Notes: generated by a model from the sequence alone, not told the origin. A stretch of 64,000 bases of DNA from Solenopsis invicta (GCF_016802725.1 NC_052668.1:5438501-5502500), one strand, 5' to 3'; positions 21,338 through 34,094 are shown, counted from the first letter of the stretch. A program made the numbers and translations.

Positions 21338-22351
21338 TCAATAGTGTGTATTTCCTCCTCTCTGATCAATTACTGCTTGCAAGCGTTCTCGCATATTTAT
21401 ACATCTTGCAATACGATCTTGCGGAATGTTGTGCCAAATTTCCGTTAAAATTTCTCCCAATTCTTCTAAATTTCGCGGCTGTTCCTCGCGACGCCTTAAT
21501 CGTCGTTCCATTTCATCCCAAATGTGCTCGATTGGATTTAAGTCCGGGCTATTGGCGGGATGATTTAACAGTCTAATTGCGTGTCGTTGAAAAAAACGTC
21601 GCGTTATATTCGCCGTATGAGGTCGAGCGTTGTCCTGCATAAAAATAAAGTTCCGACAGGTTCGATTTAATAGCAAAACGTGTGGTCGTAGAATATCGTT
21701 GATATAACGAACACCCGTCATTGCCGGAGGTGGCAGGATCACTAGATCACTTCGTCTTGTAAGTGATATACACCCCCACACCATCACGGAACCGCCGTTG
21801 TAGGATCGTATTGGCATAACGCAACGTCGATCATAGCGTTCATTTCGTCGACGCCAAGTACGTATACGAGCATCATTGCCATAAAGGCAAAAACGTGATT
21901 CGTCGGAGAAATATACATTTCTCCAATCCCTAGCGGTCCAATTTATGTGATCGCGCGCAAATTGATAACGTACTTGGCGATGTACGAGTGTGAGTCTTGG
22001 TACTTGTGCACGAACACGAGAACGAAGACCGGCTTCTCTCAAACGGTTGCGAATTGTTTGTTCGCACACATGGCGCAAATGAATGTCATTACGAATGTTT
22101 CTTGCGGTAATTATTCGTCTTTCTAATGCATAACGAACAATGGCTCGATCTTGTCTATTTGTCGTTAATCGAGAACGACCACTACCTTCACGTCTCGTGT
22201 AATTTCCCGTGTCTTGATATCGTAACCAAGCTCTACTCACTACGGACACAGATGCACCAATATCTTGCGCCACATAACGCATACTAAAACCTTGTTGCAA
22301 AAGCGCAATTATGCGTGCAACTTCTACGGCCGATAAATGTCTACGCGGCAT
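21338..22351 (-). CDS. Tc1 transposase, DD34E, intact
   Basis: The frame is open from 22447, but the family's usual start MPRRHLSAVEVARI places the ATG at 22351, giving 337 aa. An N-terminal helix-turn-helix (residues about 1-55), a second DNA-binding part with GRSRLTT, then the catalytic domain: FSDESRFCLYGND (first Asp), MQDNARPHTA (second Asp) and SPDLNPIEHIWDEM (Glu). Counting gives 34 residues between the second Asp and the Glu, the Tc1 signature. Length and motifs are those of a complete transposase. It would act in the nucleus on the element's inverted ends. No intron is seen. Confidence 0.9.
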   Translation of the reverse strand: MPRRHLSAVEVARIIALLQQGFSMRYVAQDIGASVSVVSRAWLRYQDTGNYTRREGSGRSRLTTNRQDRAIVRYALERRIITARNIRNDIHLRHVCEQTIRNRLREAGLRSRVRAQVPRLTLVHRQVRYQFARDHINWTARDWRNVYFSDESRFCLYGNDARIRTWRRRNERYDRRCVMPIRSYNGGSVMVWGCISLTRRSDLVILPPPAMTGVRYINDILRPHVLLLNRTCRNFIFMQDNARPHTANITRRFFQRHAIRLLNHPANSPDLNPIEHIWDEMERRLRRREEQPRNLEELGEILTEIWHNIPQDRIARCINMRERLQAVIDQRGGNTHY

Positions 22352-22503
22352 TTTGAAAATTCCGTGTCGCTTATCACACTGCGAGAATCGCCGGCGTACT
22401 AAACAAAATTTTATTGTATTGAGCATGCAATGTTTACATATGGTCATCTTTGTCTAAAAAGAGATTTTTTTAGACTAAGACGACTATATGTTTACAGTTC
22501 ACA

Positions 22504-23095
22504 GGATTGGAGAAATGTATATTTCTCCGACGAATCATGTTTTTGCCTTTATGGCAATGATGCTCGTATACGTACTTGGCATCGACGAAATGAACGCTAT
22601 GATCGACGTTGCGTTATGCCAATATGATCCTACAACGGCGGTTCCGTGATGGTGTGGGGGTGTATATCACTTACAAGACGAAGTGATCTAGTGATCCTGC
22701 CACCTCCGGCAATGACGGGTGTTCGTTATATCAACGATATTCTACGACCACACGTTTTGCTATTAAATCGAACCTGTCGGAACTTTATTTTTATGCAGGA
22801 CAACGCTCGACCTCATACGGCGAATATAACGCGACGTTTTTTTCAACGACACGCAATTAGACTGTTAAATCATCCCGCCAATAGCCCGGACTTAAATCCA
22901 ATCGAGCACATTTGGGATGAAATGGAACGACGATTAAGGCGTCGCGAGGAACAGCCGTGAAATTTAGAAGAATTGGGAGAAATTTTAACGAAAATTTGGC
23001 ACAACATTCCGCAAGATCGTATTGCAAGATGTATAAATATGCGAGAACGCTTGCAAGCAGTAATTGATCAGAGAGGAGGAAATACACACTATTGA
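22504..23095 (+). pseudogene. Tc1 transposase C-terminal copy in the right arm
   Basis: An inverted copy of the catalytic part of the minus-strand transposase. It starts near DWRNVYFSDES, has a TGA after RRCVMPI at about 22625-22627 and a second TGA at 22958-22960 (EEQP*NLEEL), and ends NTHY at 23093. The N-terminal DNA-binding part is absent. DESCF replaces DESRF. Confidence 0.88.
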
Positions 23096-23196
23096 ACTCT
23101 CATGCGCGCGAGCGCATACACACACAGCAGAGAGGGTTTGGAGTCATTAAATACTGCAGAAGTGACGAACTGCGGGGTCCTTATCTCTGCTGTGAT

Positions 23197-23250
<54 letters not shown>

Positions 23251-24066
23251 ACACACACACGATGTGCAAAAATCCGACCGACAACCTCCACGTGGTGCAC
23301 ATTGGGTAATGCTAATGTCGGCGGTAGACGTCATTTTTCGGAAAAATGTACTGTAAAAAATGTATATCTTCAAAGTCTTGTAACTCGGTCAAAAAAAATC
23401 GTAGAGAAAACTTTAAAAAAAGCATTTTGTAGAGAAAATGTCATACTTTATGGCACTTGCATTGGATTTGTCGAGAAAAATTTTTTTATTGAGCTACAGT
23501 CTGTTAAAAGTACGTTATTTTAAGGAAAAAACAGTGTATCTTTTTTGGGGCATAGTACTAAGAAATTGAGAAAATTTTTGAAAACCATTAACAGCATGTT
23601 AAAGCTGGAACTTCGAGCTTTAAAATGGTTTTTTGATTTTTTGTCTACGATGATTTTTCACGGAGTACGGATATCATTTGTAAAAAATGCAGGTTTAGCT
23701 TCAAAGTAGCGTAACTCGGTCAAAAAAAATCGTAGAGAAATTTTAAAAAAAGCATTTTGTAGGCAAAATGTTGTAGTTTATGAAGCTTTACTTGAATTGT
23801 TCGAAAAAAATTTGTTGGTCGAGCTGCAAAGTGTCAAAAATACAAAATTTTAAGGAACAAAACAGGGTGTGCTTTTTTACTGCATAAGACAAGGAAGTTA
23901 AAAGAATTTTGAAAATCTGCTGATAGAGCGTTAAAGTTGGATCTTCAAGCTTCAAAATGCTTTTTTTATTTTTTATCTACGATGATTTTTCACCGAGTTA
24001 CAGTCATTTGAAGATAGCCTAATTTTTGGTGTCTGGAAAGTGTTCCCTATTTTCTTTTGAGTAGTG

Positions 24067-24329
24067 TATATTTCTTATAATTCGTAGATGTAAAATTATA
24101 AAAAATATGTGAGAAAAGTCATGGACAGTTCATTAAAAGTCTTGTGCCGCAAAAAAAGTTATGAAAATCAGCTTTTTTCCGCCGATTATATGACCTTCCC
24201 ATTTTTAATGTAAAACGCACAGTGAATGTAATATTTTATGCCTTATTTGTATTTACTGTGCGTTTCGTTTAATATTTATTTTTAATTCTTTGTATGTCTG
24301 ACATTTAATCCAAACAATACATAAGTTTG
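24067..24329. other. AT-rich linker, nothing seen
   Basis: Short AT-rich sequence between the Tc1 element and the next array, without gene or repeat that I can support. Confidence 0.4.
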
Positions 24330-25200
24330 CAGCAATTAAGATTTCAACGTTACAGCAATGTTGCTGCAATATTGCTGCAAGTGTTCCTCCATTACTGTAC
24401 ACTCTGTAATGGTTTGCTGCAATACTGTTGCAAGTACTTCTTCATTGTACGCAGAGCATAATATTGCATAAACGTTATATTACAATGTTGCTGCAACATT
24501 ACGTGCAATGTTTCAGCAGTATTGTTAAAGCGGACATTTTATCGTTGCTGCAATATTGCTGAAAACATTGCAGCAATATTTTGCAACATTTTTACAATAT
24601 TACAACTTTACAATCAAATATTTCTGCAATGTTGCAGTAATATTTGTGTGCTCTACGGGATAATACAATATTGTTATAACATTGCATTAATATTGCAATA
24701 TAATATATCATATTACAATATTGCAGTGATATTGCAGAAATATTCAAATGTGATATATCGCGTTATAATATTGCTATGACATTACAGCAATATTGCAATA
24801 TGATATATCATAATACAATATTGCAGTAATATTGCGGAAATATTCTAATGCGATACATCGCGTTATAATATTGTTATGACATTGCAGCAATATTGCAATA
24901 TGATATATTATATTATAATATTGCAGTGATATTGCAGAAATATTTGAATGCAATATATCGCATTATAATATTCCTTTGACATTGCAGCAATCTTGCAATA
25001 TGATATATCATATTACAATACTGCAGTGATATTGCAGAACTATTGGAATGCGATATATTGCATTATGATATTGTTATGACATTGCAGCAATATTGCCATA
25101 TGATATATCATATTACAATATTGCAGTGGTATTCCAAAAATATTAGAATGCGATATATCACATTATAATATTGCTATGATATTGCAATATGATATACCCA
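24330..25200. repeat. ATATTGC-rich array, copy 2 left, about 100-bp period
   Basis: From about 24650 the array is regular: ...gacattgcagcaatattgc recurs at about 24676, 24775, 24874, 24974 and 25076, a period of about 100 bp. Each unit alternates gatatatcgcgttataatat with its near complement gatatatcatattacaatat, so each unit is partly palindromic. Confidence 0.85.
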
Positions 25201-25372
25201 GATAGCGTACAATATGATAAATATTAATAATAATTAATTATTAATATTTTTCATAAATGTTATAAAAATATTTCATACATATTTTACGTACATGACAAAA
25301 ATAATTATAAAAATCTTTATCCAAAATGTTATTAAAATACTTATAAAATTTTTTCTAAAATATTTATGTTAA

Positions 25373-26354
25373 CTCTTAAACACGTAAGTGGGTCTGAAAG
25401 AAACATATGGAGTTTTGAACACTTGCTATTTGAAAACCGAATGAGATAGGAGATTCGAAGCAAGACGTAAAAAAGGTTTGAAATCTCTTCTTTCGATTGA
25501 TATAGTTGATCAACTTTTTTGGTCAATCAGAATTTGAACGGCACAGCAGCAAAGTTTTGTTAAGGTCAATGCGACCCATATAGTGTGTAAGTGAAACTTC
25601 TTTTGTGAATATTTTACATAAAAGGCTGGGCAAAATACGTTCAAACAGGTCGGTTTGCGGATGTTACTTGCATATACTCTGTGTAAAGTTGGAATACTAT
25701 GAAATGCTGTAGAAAAGAGAGTTTTTCTGAAGTGTATCATGAAACATATCAATTTTCAATTTTAGACACGATTTAATAAAAAATACCTCATATTCGCCTT
25801 GTTATATAAACACATTTTTTAATGGAAATGGCAATGATATAATTTTTTTTTGAAAGTATGAATCTTTAGTTTTAAAACGCCATATTGTAAAGTTCTTCAA
25901 AGTTTTATGTTTGAAAGATATGATTTTTTTGTTTAAAGTGGATTTTTAGATGCCCAAAAATACCTCATATTCTCCGTGTTACATAATTATACTTTTTAAA
26001 AAGAATGACTTTGCCAATCTTTATTTTGAAAGTGTGACTCTTTAGCTTTAAAACGCCGTATTTGAAAGTCCTTAAACGTTTTTTGTTGCAAAGATATGAT
26101 TTTTTGAATGAAAAATTGATTTTTAATCAATTTCTTATTTTTGCTTAATGGTTTTGCTTTTATAACTTCACAATAAATTATTTTTCGGCAATGCCGATTG
26201 TGCAGTCACATTCCTGAGATTTTGAACTTTTGTTTAAAAATAAAATTGTAGAAAAATATTGATTGTAATCAAAGTTATAGCTTCTTAAAGTTGAAAAAGA
26301 CTCCCAGACCTAAAAATGTGTTTCTGTATTTTACAGGATCGGTGTGTTTAAGGG
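25373..26354. mobile_element. piggyBac-like non-autonomous element, TTAA target
   Basis: TTAA (25369-25372 and 26355-26358) flanks ends CTCTTAAACAC and GTGTTTAAGGG, which are inverted repeats of about 11 bp. The TTAA duplication and C-rich ends fit piggyBac-type elements. No transposase is present; the ORFs (25510-25752 minus) are short. An internal half-duplication occurs: tacctcatattc blocks at 25785 and 25960, and taaaacgccatattgtaaag-like blocks at 25876 and 26050. A truncated copy in the opposite orientation is at 59468-60335. Confidence 0.7.
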
Positions 26355-26582
26355 TTAAGTAAAAAATAAATATTTACTAAAATATTTTATAATATATTTT
26401 AGAAAAAATTCATGGTAAATAAAAAATAAACATTTACATAATAGTTTATTAATTTTTTCTTATTTAATTTAATTATTGCGTTATATTAACATATTTTTTC
26501 TAGTTGCATTTTTATTTAAACAAATAACGTGTATTGACCTGATCTATCAGTTATATACACATATTAGCTCTAAGTGTTCAGA

Positions 26583-26665
26583 GGTCATCACAAAGGATTT
26601 GTCTGCAGCGATCTTAAAGGTTAAGCAACGTTGACCGGAGTCGCGACTTGGATGGGTGACCGTTT
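26583..26665 (+). pseudogene. 5S rRNA-like segment, copy 2
   Basis: Like the segment at 19318-19393 but closer to 5S: ggttaagcaacgttg (A-box part) and cgacttggatgggtgaccgt (C-box part). It also shares about 85 bp of upstream sequence with copy 1 (ttgacctgatctatcagtta and following), so both belong to one larger repeat and are not independent 5S insertions. Confidence 0.72.
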
Positions 26666-27360
26666 GGGAATATTAATATTACTGCATTATCTCAGTAATA
26701 TTGCTGTAACATTGCTGCAATATATCATGTCCGCAAAAATTAGTCACAGGAATATTATTGCAATATCTCAGAAATATTACTGAAATATTGCAATAATATT
26801 ACTGCAACAAATTTTCGTAGACATAATATATTGCAATAATGTTACAACAATATTACTGAGATATTGCAGTAATATTCCCATGACCATTTTTTGCGGACGT
26901 AATATATTGCAGCAATATTACAGCAATATCTCTATAATATTCTTTAATATTATACAATAACATTAAAGAATATTGCTGCAATATTATAGTAATATTACTG
27001 AAATATTGCAGTAATATTACTGCAATAAATTTTTGCGGACCTTATGTATTGAAGCAATATTACAGCAATATTACTGAGATATTGCATTAATGTTTATATA
27101 ACCATTTTTTGCGGGTGTAATATATTGCAACAATATTACAGCAATATCTCTGTAATATTCTTTAATATTACACAATAACATTAAAAAATATTGTTGCAAT
27201 ATCTCAGTAATATTACTGAAATATTGCAGTAATATTACTGTGATAAATTTTCGCGGACATTATGTATTGCAGCAATATTATAGCAATAATGCTGCAATAT
27301 ATCGTTGTAATATTTTCGCAATATTAAAATATTATAACAATATTGCTGCAATATTACGGG
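26666..27360. repeat. ATATTGC-rich array, copy 2 right
   Basis: Repeats of attgcagcaatattac, atattactgagatattgca and a conserved ttttgcggacgtaatatatt spacer at about 26740, 26890, 27020 and 27110, giving a longer period of about 120-160 bp than in the left array. Confidence 0.8.
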
Positions 27361-28003
27361 AAGTTACGATGGGTGTGATAGCGGTGTGTGTGAGCTACAT
27401 GTTTTCATGTTCAAACTTATAATTTTGCTGTTACTACTATGAGAATTTATCTACTTACCTATTTTTCTTTATTCTTGAAATATATTAAATGGATTTAAGC
27501 GCGAGCGATTTGTGGTGTAAACGAAAGCCGCGAGGCGCGGGGAAGGCGCGAGCAATGAGAGACGTATTCCTTAAATTCCGCATCTCATATTTGATGTAAT
27601 ACAATTTATATTTTATAGGTGATCTCAGTTTGGGATGCATGGCGTGATAGCGGACAGATTACCCAATCATCACACAATCTTAATTATTATTACTTTTATT
27701 GTTAATCGTAATAAAAAAGTTACAGAAAATTGTAAGCAAGCGCTGCGATTTCGAGTATTTTAATATGGAAAATTTTGTTAAATTTGTTGTTAGACTTTAA
27801 TTTTTAATTTTAATTGATCTTAATTTTATCTCTAAAAGTAAAAATTTATTTTAAAAAATGGCGCGGGAAAAAAAAGAAATTTTTCGTGCGCCAGACGTAA
27901 CAATGAAAAATCACATTTCTTGTAACATCTTAAAATTGTGAGGTTCTTTTGAAATAAAATTTGGCACAAATTTTCCTTTATCTAGGTGGATATTTTGCCC
28001 TAA
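27361..28003. other. AT-rich stretch, no gene seen
   Basis: One GC-rich patch at 27490-27555; otherwise featureless. Confidence 0.45.
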
Positions 28004-28760
28004 ACAGAGTGTCTTGCAATCACTGAGCAATATTTTAACAGCGTATTTTGGATGTAAAGTGGAGCAAAAAATCTTAATACAAAAATGTCGAGGCTATAGT
28101 AGCTTTTGAATTATAACCGATCAAAGATAACCAATAATGTCGAGTAGAATTTGCGCGCTCAGGACCGTAGTTGGATAGCACGCTCATCGGTTTATCATTT
28201 GTCACTGATTTCACATAATATTGATTTTTACATCTGATTCCTAAGAACGTCACTAATTATTACTGTTATAATTATTAAATTTTATAGTTTTACAATTGCG
28301 AAACAAGGATTGATTAGTTTCAGCATACGAGTATGTGATTAACATATCAAAATATTCTTGTGATGTATAATCCATTTTTATTTTATCACACTGTTCACAC
28401 ACTGTAATTATACTTTAATATTATACTCTAAAAAACTTTATCACGTTTTTTTTTATGCAATATTGACTCGGTATTTACTTAGCGAGCATAATACATATTG
28501 ACATCTGTTTCCTATACATTTAGTAGTTACATTTAGTTTGTATGAACTTGTGAAATCAGTGACAAATGATAAACCGATGAGCGTGCTATCCAACTACGGG
28601 CCTGAGCGCGCCAATTCTACGCGACATTACTGGTTATCTTTGATAGGATATAATTCAAAAAGTACTATAGACTCGACATTTTTGTATTAAGATTTTTTGC
28701 TCCACTTTACATCCAGAATACGCTGTTAAAATATTGCTCGGTGATTGCAAGACACCCTGT
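28004..28760. mobile_element. Foldback MITE with 212-bp arms
   Basis: Arms 28004-28215 and 28549-28760 are inverted repeats starting ACAGRGTGTCTTGCAATCAC. The 333-bp middle is AT-rich and non-coding. A target duplication is not clear (taa on the left, ata on the right). Confidence 0.78.
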
Positions 28761-29310
28761 ATAATGATTGATTACGCGCGGGGCTCATAATCACTATCTT
28801 TATTACGCTATACTCTTTGCGTTACAAATTGTCAAAGATCACTTGCGAGACGCAGAGTAAAAAGTCAAAACGAAATAATTGCTAGACGATGCGCACGTTG
28901 CGATAATCATAAAGCATATTCGTTATGCCACATTAACAAAATAACGTTAGCGATAACAATTACTAACGGGATATAGGCAGCACAAAGCATAACAAAGTGG
29001 AACATACTACGGAAGATTTATGTTCAGCAGTGAAATATTATAGCTGGATAACTAATTAACTAATCCATTATCATAAGTTTTTACGCTAAATAAACGTATT
29101 GCTGTTAGTTTTAATTTCCCAGGTTTATCTATTTCCCTAACACATTTTTTAAGCATGTTCCATGCATAAAACGTGTTTTCAAAAAATAAATTTAAAAGAT
29201 TTAATTTGGTTCAAGTACCTTAATAACCTTTCTTAAATTCAAATAATTAGAAAATTAGAAAATAAATACAAGGTTCAAGGCTTCTAAAGAATAACAATTT
29301 AAATAAGACA
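28761..29310. other. AT-rich stretch, no gene seen
   Basis: No ORF or repeat supportable. Confidence 0.45.
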
Positions 29311-30379
29311 AGAAAAGCTTCAGAGCCGTGCAAGGTGTTGTGCACCAATACAAAATAAATACCAATGTAAATAAAGTAAACGTTTCGACTATTTAATTAC
29401 TAGTCATCTTCAGTACAATGTTTGAATCTATAACATTGAAACAATTAAATATCAAATTGTATCAAAAACTTAACGCAACATTAATTAATAAATTGAGATC
29501 TTACCTTGAATATATCTGCGGTATTAGCTTACAAAAACGTACTACATTGAAACGTGTTTAACAAAAAGTGTCGAAAAGCGTCTTAGTTTGAGATATATTC
29601 TCGAGAAACAAGCGAAGGGACATCGTTTTCGGAGCATGAGTCTAAGTAAGCCCGTACAAAAAAAAGGAGAAAAAGACACCAATATTCAATGTCAGAATGT
29701 AAACAGATGAATAAATAAGTACAGATAAAAATAATAATAAATATAATAGATAAAGAGCTGTAAAAGTCAAGATAATAAAATTGTAAGAAAGAAAAAACTA
29801 ATGTAAATTCAAAATATACCAAAAATAATAAATGAAAAGCTATACAAGTCCAATAATAAAATTGTAAAATAAAATAGATAACATGAAAAAAATAGTATAG
29901 ATTATACCTATGAGTCCCGAAAACTATATCCTAAATGAAGCTGGTACGAATGTACATATGTGCGCGCCTCGCGTATTTCGCATGTGTGCGGCAACCGAGC
30001 GTCAGCACGAGAGACACCATTTATGCCGGTGCGTGTACATCACAAAGTGTTGTGAAACGAATAAGATGAGAGAATTGTCAAAACAGAATGATATAAGTAG
30101 GAAAAGGGGTGGGGGGGAGGGTGGAAGGATCGGTCATTAAGGAGAGAAAATACGATTGAGAATAGGAAAATACGCGTCAGAAAGCAGTTTGGTATCACTT
30201 TGTTTGTTGAGTCTTTTTTGTTATCTCTTTATGTGTAACATTTGAGATATCGATCTTTTCTTAAAGAATGGTTCTTTATCTAAAATGTCTACATTATCCC
30301 AATCAAAATCATGATTATTTTTGATGCAATGTTTCGTAATAACGGAAGGAGAACTGGATTTTCTGATCTATGTTTAGTG

Positions 30380-31190
30380 ACTCTTGTTTTAAGCTGACGT
30401 TTTGTATGTCCCACATAAGACGACTCACAATCTCTATAATTAATTTTGTAGACTACATCATTGCACTATAACCGATCAATGTGATCTTTTCCCACGGTTG
30501 TAAATTTATTAAGTTTAAAGAGGATTGTAAACGCAACGTTACAGTCATACTTATTAGGGAAAGACAAAAATTTATCTGATACAACTTGACTTGATATAAG
30601 GGATCACGAAATACCTTTTTGCATTTTTGTCGGTCACGTAGGTATCATTTTTATAAACAAAAGTGTTTTAATCTAAAATGAATCCTGGCGAAGATAAAAT
30701 TTAAAGGATAGCTATTGTCAAGTAAGATATTAATCATAAGAGTGAAATTTTTTTGATGAAACTATAGATGTGATAATAAAATTATTCTGTCCACCATACC
30801 AAAAACAACACTTTTTTTATGACACAACAGGTGAAGCAAAAGGAAATTAAGGTATTTTCCCGAAAAGGTGGGTTTACGATACTGATCGAAAATAATCACA
30901 TTGTTGCGTTTTATCAACACATCAAGAAAACTGATTTTTTCTTCTCTCTCTATCTTCATTGTGAATTGCAAGCGGTCATGCACGAAATTAAAAATGTCAT
31001 GAATACAAGATAATAAGTATTCAGATGCTGCCAGTATAATATCGTCTACGTATATAAAATAGAATGTAGATGGAACGAAAAGTTTTTGATAGCAGTATAC
31101 TCCAAATCCTGCATGACCAAATCTGCTAAAATAGGGAATAACAGAGAACTCATTAGTAAACCAGAGAACTGCTTGTAAACAACGAAGGTG
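30380..31190 (-). pseudogene. Penelope-like reverse transcriptase and GIY-YIG endonuclease
   Basis: On the minus strand, from right to left: a FPILADLVM stretch (31130-31160) preceding the catalytic YVDD, read as FIYVDDII near 31037-31062; then LQFTMKIEREEKISFLDVL and PTFSGKYLNFLLLH (30800-30970), the typical C-terminal part of Penelope RT; then, after a gap, the GIY-YIG region (DVVYKINYRDCESSYVGHTK, 30400-30460). Frame changes separate these blocks. The 5' part of RT is missing because the inverted right arm starts at about 31190. Confidence 0.8.
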
Positions 31191-31422
31191 CGAAAAGGTA
31201 TTTTACGATCCCTTATATCAAGTCGGTATCAGATAAATTTTTGTTTTTCCTTAATAAGTATAACTGTAACATAGCGTTTACAATCCCCTTCAAACTTAAT
31301 AAATTTATAAGCACGGGAAAAAACTACATTGACCAATTATCGTGCAACGATGTAGTCTACAAAATTAATTGTAGGGATTGTGAATCGTCTTATGTGGGAC
31401 AGACAAAACGTCAGCTTAAAGC
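31190..31422 (+). pseudogene. Second GIY-YIG endonuclease fragment of the Penelope element
   Basis: The plus strand encodes NDVVYKINCRDCESSYVGQT followed by KRQLK, the GIY-YIG core with its preceding Cys-containing linker. It is the inverted counterpart of 30390-30625. It is cut after KRQLKA by the LTR-type insertion at 31423 and resumes at 34185. Confidence 0.8.
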
Positions 31423-31601
31423 TGTTACATCCGGAGGATTTTACGATTTCCCTTTTCGCATCCATTATACAAATTATGCTAAACAAGCTAAGAGATTGTC
31501 TGTAAAATTTACAATACTTACACCCGGAACTCCACGATTTCTCTTTTACAAAATAACACTATCACCCGGCTATTATAAGAAAAAATCAAATGTTGTTCTC
31601 G

Positions 31602-31604
<3 letters not shown>

Positions 31605-31653
<49 letters not shown>
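31605..31653. repeat. TA microsatellite
   Basis: A (TA)n run of about 50 bp within the LTR-type insertion. Confidence 0.9.
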
Positions 31654-31656
<3 letters not shown>

Positions 31657-32269
31657 GGCCACATATTACATCCGGAGCAATAAATAGAAGCAAAAAAAGG
31701 AGAAATCGTGCGACTACAAAATTACAAGCAACGATGCTTATTAATAATTCATATGGACGAACAAAGCCTGGACTCGAAAGAGAAAAAATCTAAACGCTAT
31801 TAAAGTCTGGCAACAATCAGAGATAAGATTGAGTCGCGACGCCGGACGGAAACTATAAAACTATAAAATCAAAATTTACAACCCGGCTTTGTTTGTTCCA
31901 ACCTATGTTTCATCACGAACGGAAAGATGATTCATATGGAAAGCGAGTCCCAAATAAACGGACGCGGCGATATAAAAAATCAGGACCGAACGTTCCAAGA
32001 AGAGAAACCGTAAGATAACGAATCCCTTAAGCGATTGGGTGATGCAACAGCTCGCCCCTCTTAGAGTTAAGAAAAATCGGGAGAAGATTAGCCAACGAGA
32101 GATCATCCGAGAAGATGATTGGTGGTGAGCGTTGGTGAACTACCCAACGAATAAGCTCAAAATTTCGACAACAAGGAATCTCCAAGGAAAGGAAAAAGCT
32201 CAAAAGGCTTTACCCAATCAAATCCTCATCTCACCCACTAAACTAATCTCACGCCCTTTTCCTAAGCCC

Positions 32270-32276
32270 TATAAAA
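32270..32276 (+). promoter_or_regulatory. TATA box of the long LTR
   Basis: TATAAAA, with a possible start about 30 bp downstream near 32300. A donor-like aagtaagt at 32530 follows. Confidence 0.45.
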
Positions 32277-32592
32277 TACGCAGCTTCGAACGGCTCGAAC
32301 ATTCAAAAAATTTCAACTTGGCTCTCACACCCACGCGTTGAAGTATCGAGGCAGTGCGCGTTATTCTCAAAACGTTCGAACTTAGAGTCTGTGCTCGAGA
32401 ATCACATTCATTGGAACTCCGAACGGCCCGCCGTTGCAACATCCCTCAGAGCGGACAACCTGCGCTGCGTCACACACCTCAACCCGCAGAATTCGATAGT
32501 TTCTTCACTTTCTCTTCTCATCTAACTAACAAGTAAGTTCGTTATCCCTCATTCTCTGGTTCCCTCGGGACTACAAATAATACTCAAAACGG

Positions 32593-33093
32593 TTGATAGT
32601 GGTCAACCACGGGAGACGTCCCACGATCAGTCGCCGGGCCGCAAGACGTCTCCGCCGCAAGCGGGTCAGACGAGCGCGGATTCTCCTCGATCAAGCATAC
32701 GAGGAGTATCTTCAAGAATTGAGACGCGAGCCCGTGGAACAAGAAATCGCTCCTTCGGAGGAACGCCGCGCTTCCGAATTAATAGAAGATTCGCGAGATC
32801 TAGAACCCCCTTTTCTCGAGGCTCCTGGAACTCCCACAGAGCTCCGACCAGAATCCCCTGCCGTCTCAATTTCCTCCTTGCTCACCTACCGGATAGCTCC
32901 CGATTCTCCTCCTGAAACCGTCTCCAGCATTTCGTATTCTCCAATACCCTTCGATTCCCCAGCATCAAGCCCCCCTCCTTCTCCCACGAGCTCCACATCT
33001 AGTGTGGAGTTCCTGGAAGAGGTCGAGCTCCCCCCCCCCGTCGCCCACGATTTTATTATTTTAACGGCCTTCAAGACTCTTTCGAAGAGATAA
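32593..33093 (+). CDS. Met-less ORF in the long LTR, Arg- then Pro/Ser-rich
   Basis: An open frame of about 166 codons that starts only at TTG and contains no Met. The first 35 residues are very basic (RRAARRLRRKRVRRAR), the middle is acidic with coiled-coil tendency (YEEYLQELRREPVEQE), and the end is Pro/Ser-rich (PIPFDSPASSPPPSPTSS). No domain is recognised. A donor-like site at 32530 upstream leaves room for translation from a spliced ATG. Equally it may be an open frame by chance in GC-rich sequence. Confidence 0.3.
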   Translation: MIVVNHGRRPTISRRAARRLRRKRVRRARILLDQAYEEYLQELRREPVEQEIAPSEERRASELIEDSRDLEPPFLEAPGTPTELRPESPAVSISSLLTYRIAPDSPPETVSSISYSPIPFDSPASSPPPSPTSSTSSVEFLEEVELPPPVAHDFIILTAFKTLSKR

Positions 33094-34088
33094 TTCAACA
33101 ATTTCCTCTTAAAAATATACCCCCTTTTTTATCACATTTTTGCCTACACTTTGACTTAAATTTAGATGTCCTACACTTAGTAATTACGGCCCTGAATCCT
33201 AATGACCGGATCCCCGTTTTCCTCTCTGACGATCCCTACCAGTATTATGTACCCATAGATTTTTTCTATAATTTCTTTCCTCCATCTACAGTTACTATAA
33301 CCGAAATTAATTAATTCCATCTCCTCCTGTGTATATAATAATGCGTATAGTTTAAGTTTCCAAAATTAATCAATCGCAATACCTATGTTAATTCAATATA
33401 TATATATATTTATAGTCTCTAGATCAATTATTCAAAATGCACCGTTTAGCTTTTTCAATTAAAATAGATAATTTACACTAACTATAATTCTTAAATATTT
33501 GTATTCCTGATAATTAATCATGTTCTATCTTGTAATTCTCAATGTTTTTAAACCTCAAAAATAATGTTAACTTCATAGATTTTCCTATCGATATTAAACA
33601 ATGTATTTTAATTTTAAATTTCTGAATAATCATTACCTAATCGTTTTATATTTTAATTAAGTTAACTGATTACGTACTGCTGTCTTAATTAATAATGATT
33701 ACCTGTTATATTGTTTTCTTTTTTTTCTACTAAATAACAATAACCGATCATGTATTTATTTGCTAATTCTCTTGAACAACTTGAACCTTTATGTATGTAA
33801 ATTTCAAGTATCAGAATATATGTTAAATTTTAGTTAAAAAGAAGCACCAATGTAAAATTTTATTTCATCAACCCATCTCGTACTCACACACTAACCTCCC
33901 GACTCGAAAAGATTGCACTCGGTCCGATCCCGAGTTATAGAGATTGAATTCTCTGACTCAAATTAGGACCAACGATCGCACGATTCTGAAAGCGCGTTAA
34001 AGCGTGTCATTACACGTTGACGCATAATTTCGGAATCATCAAAAGTGCGTTCGGCTCGTGCCGCACATCCCACAAGTGCGGTCACGAG

Positions 34089-34094
34089 AATAAA
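34089..34094 (+). terminator. Polyadenylation signal of the long LTR
   Basis: AATAAA followed by a T-rich tract, about 90 bp before the LTR end, as expected for R/U5. Confidence 0.45.
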
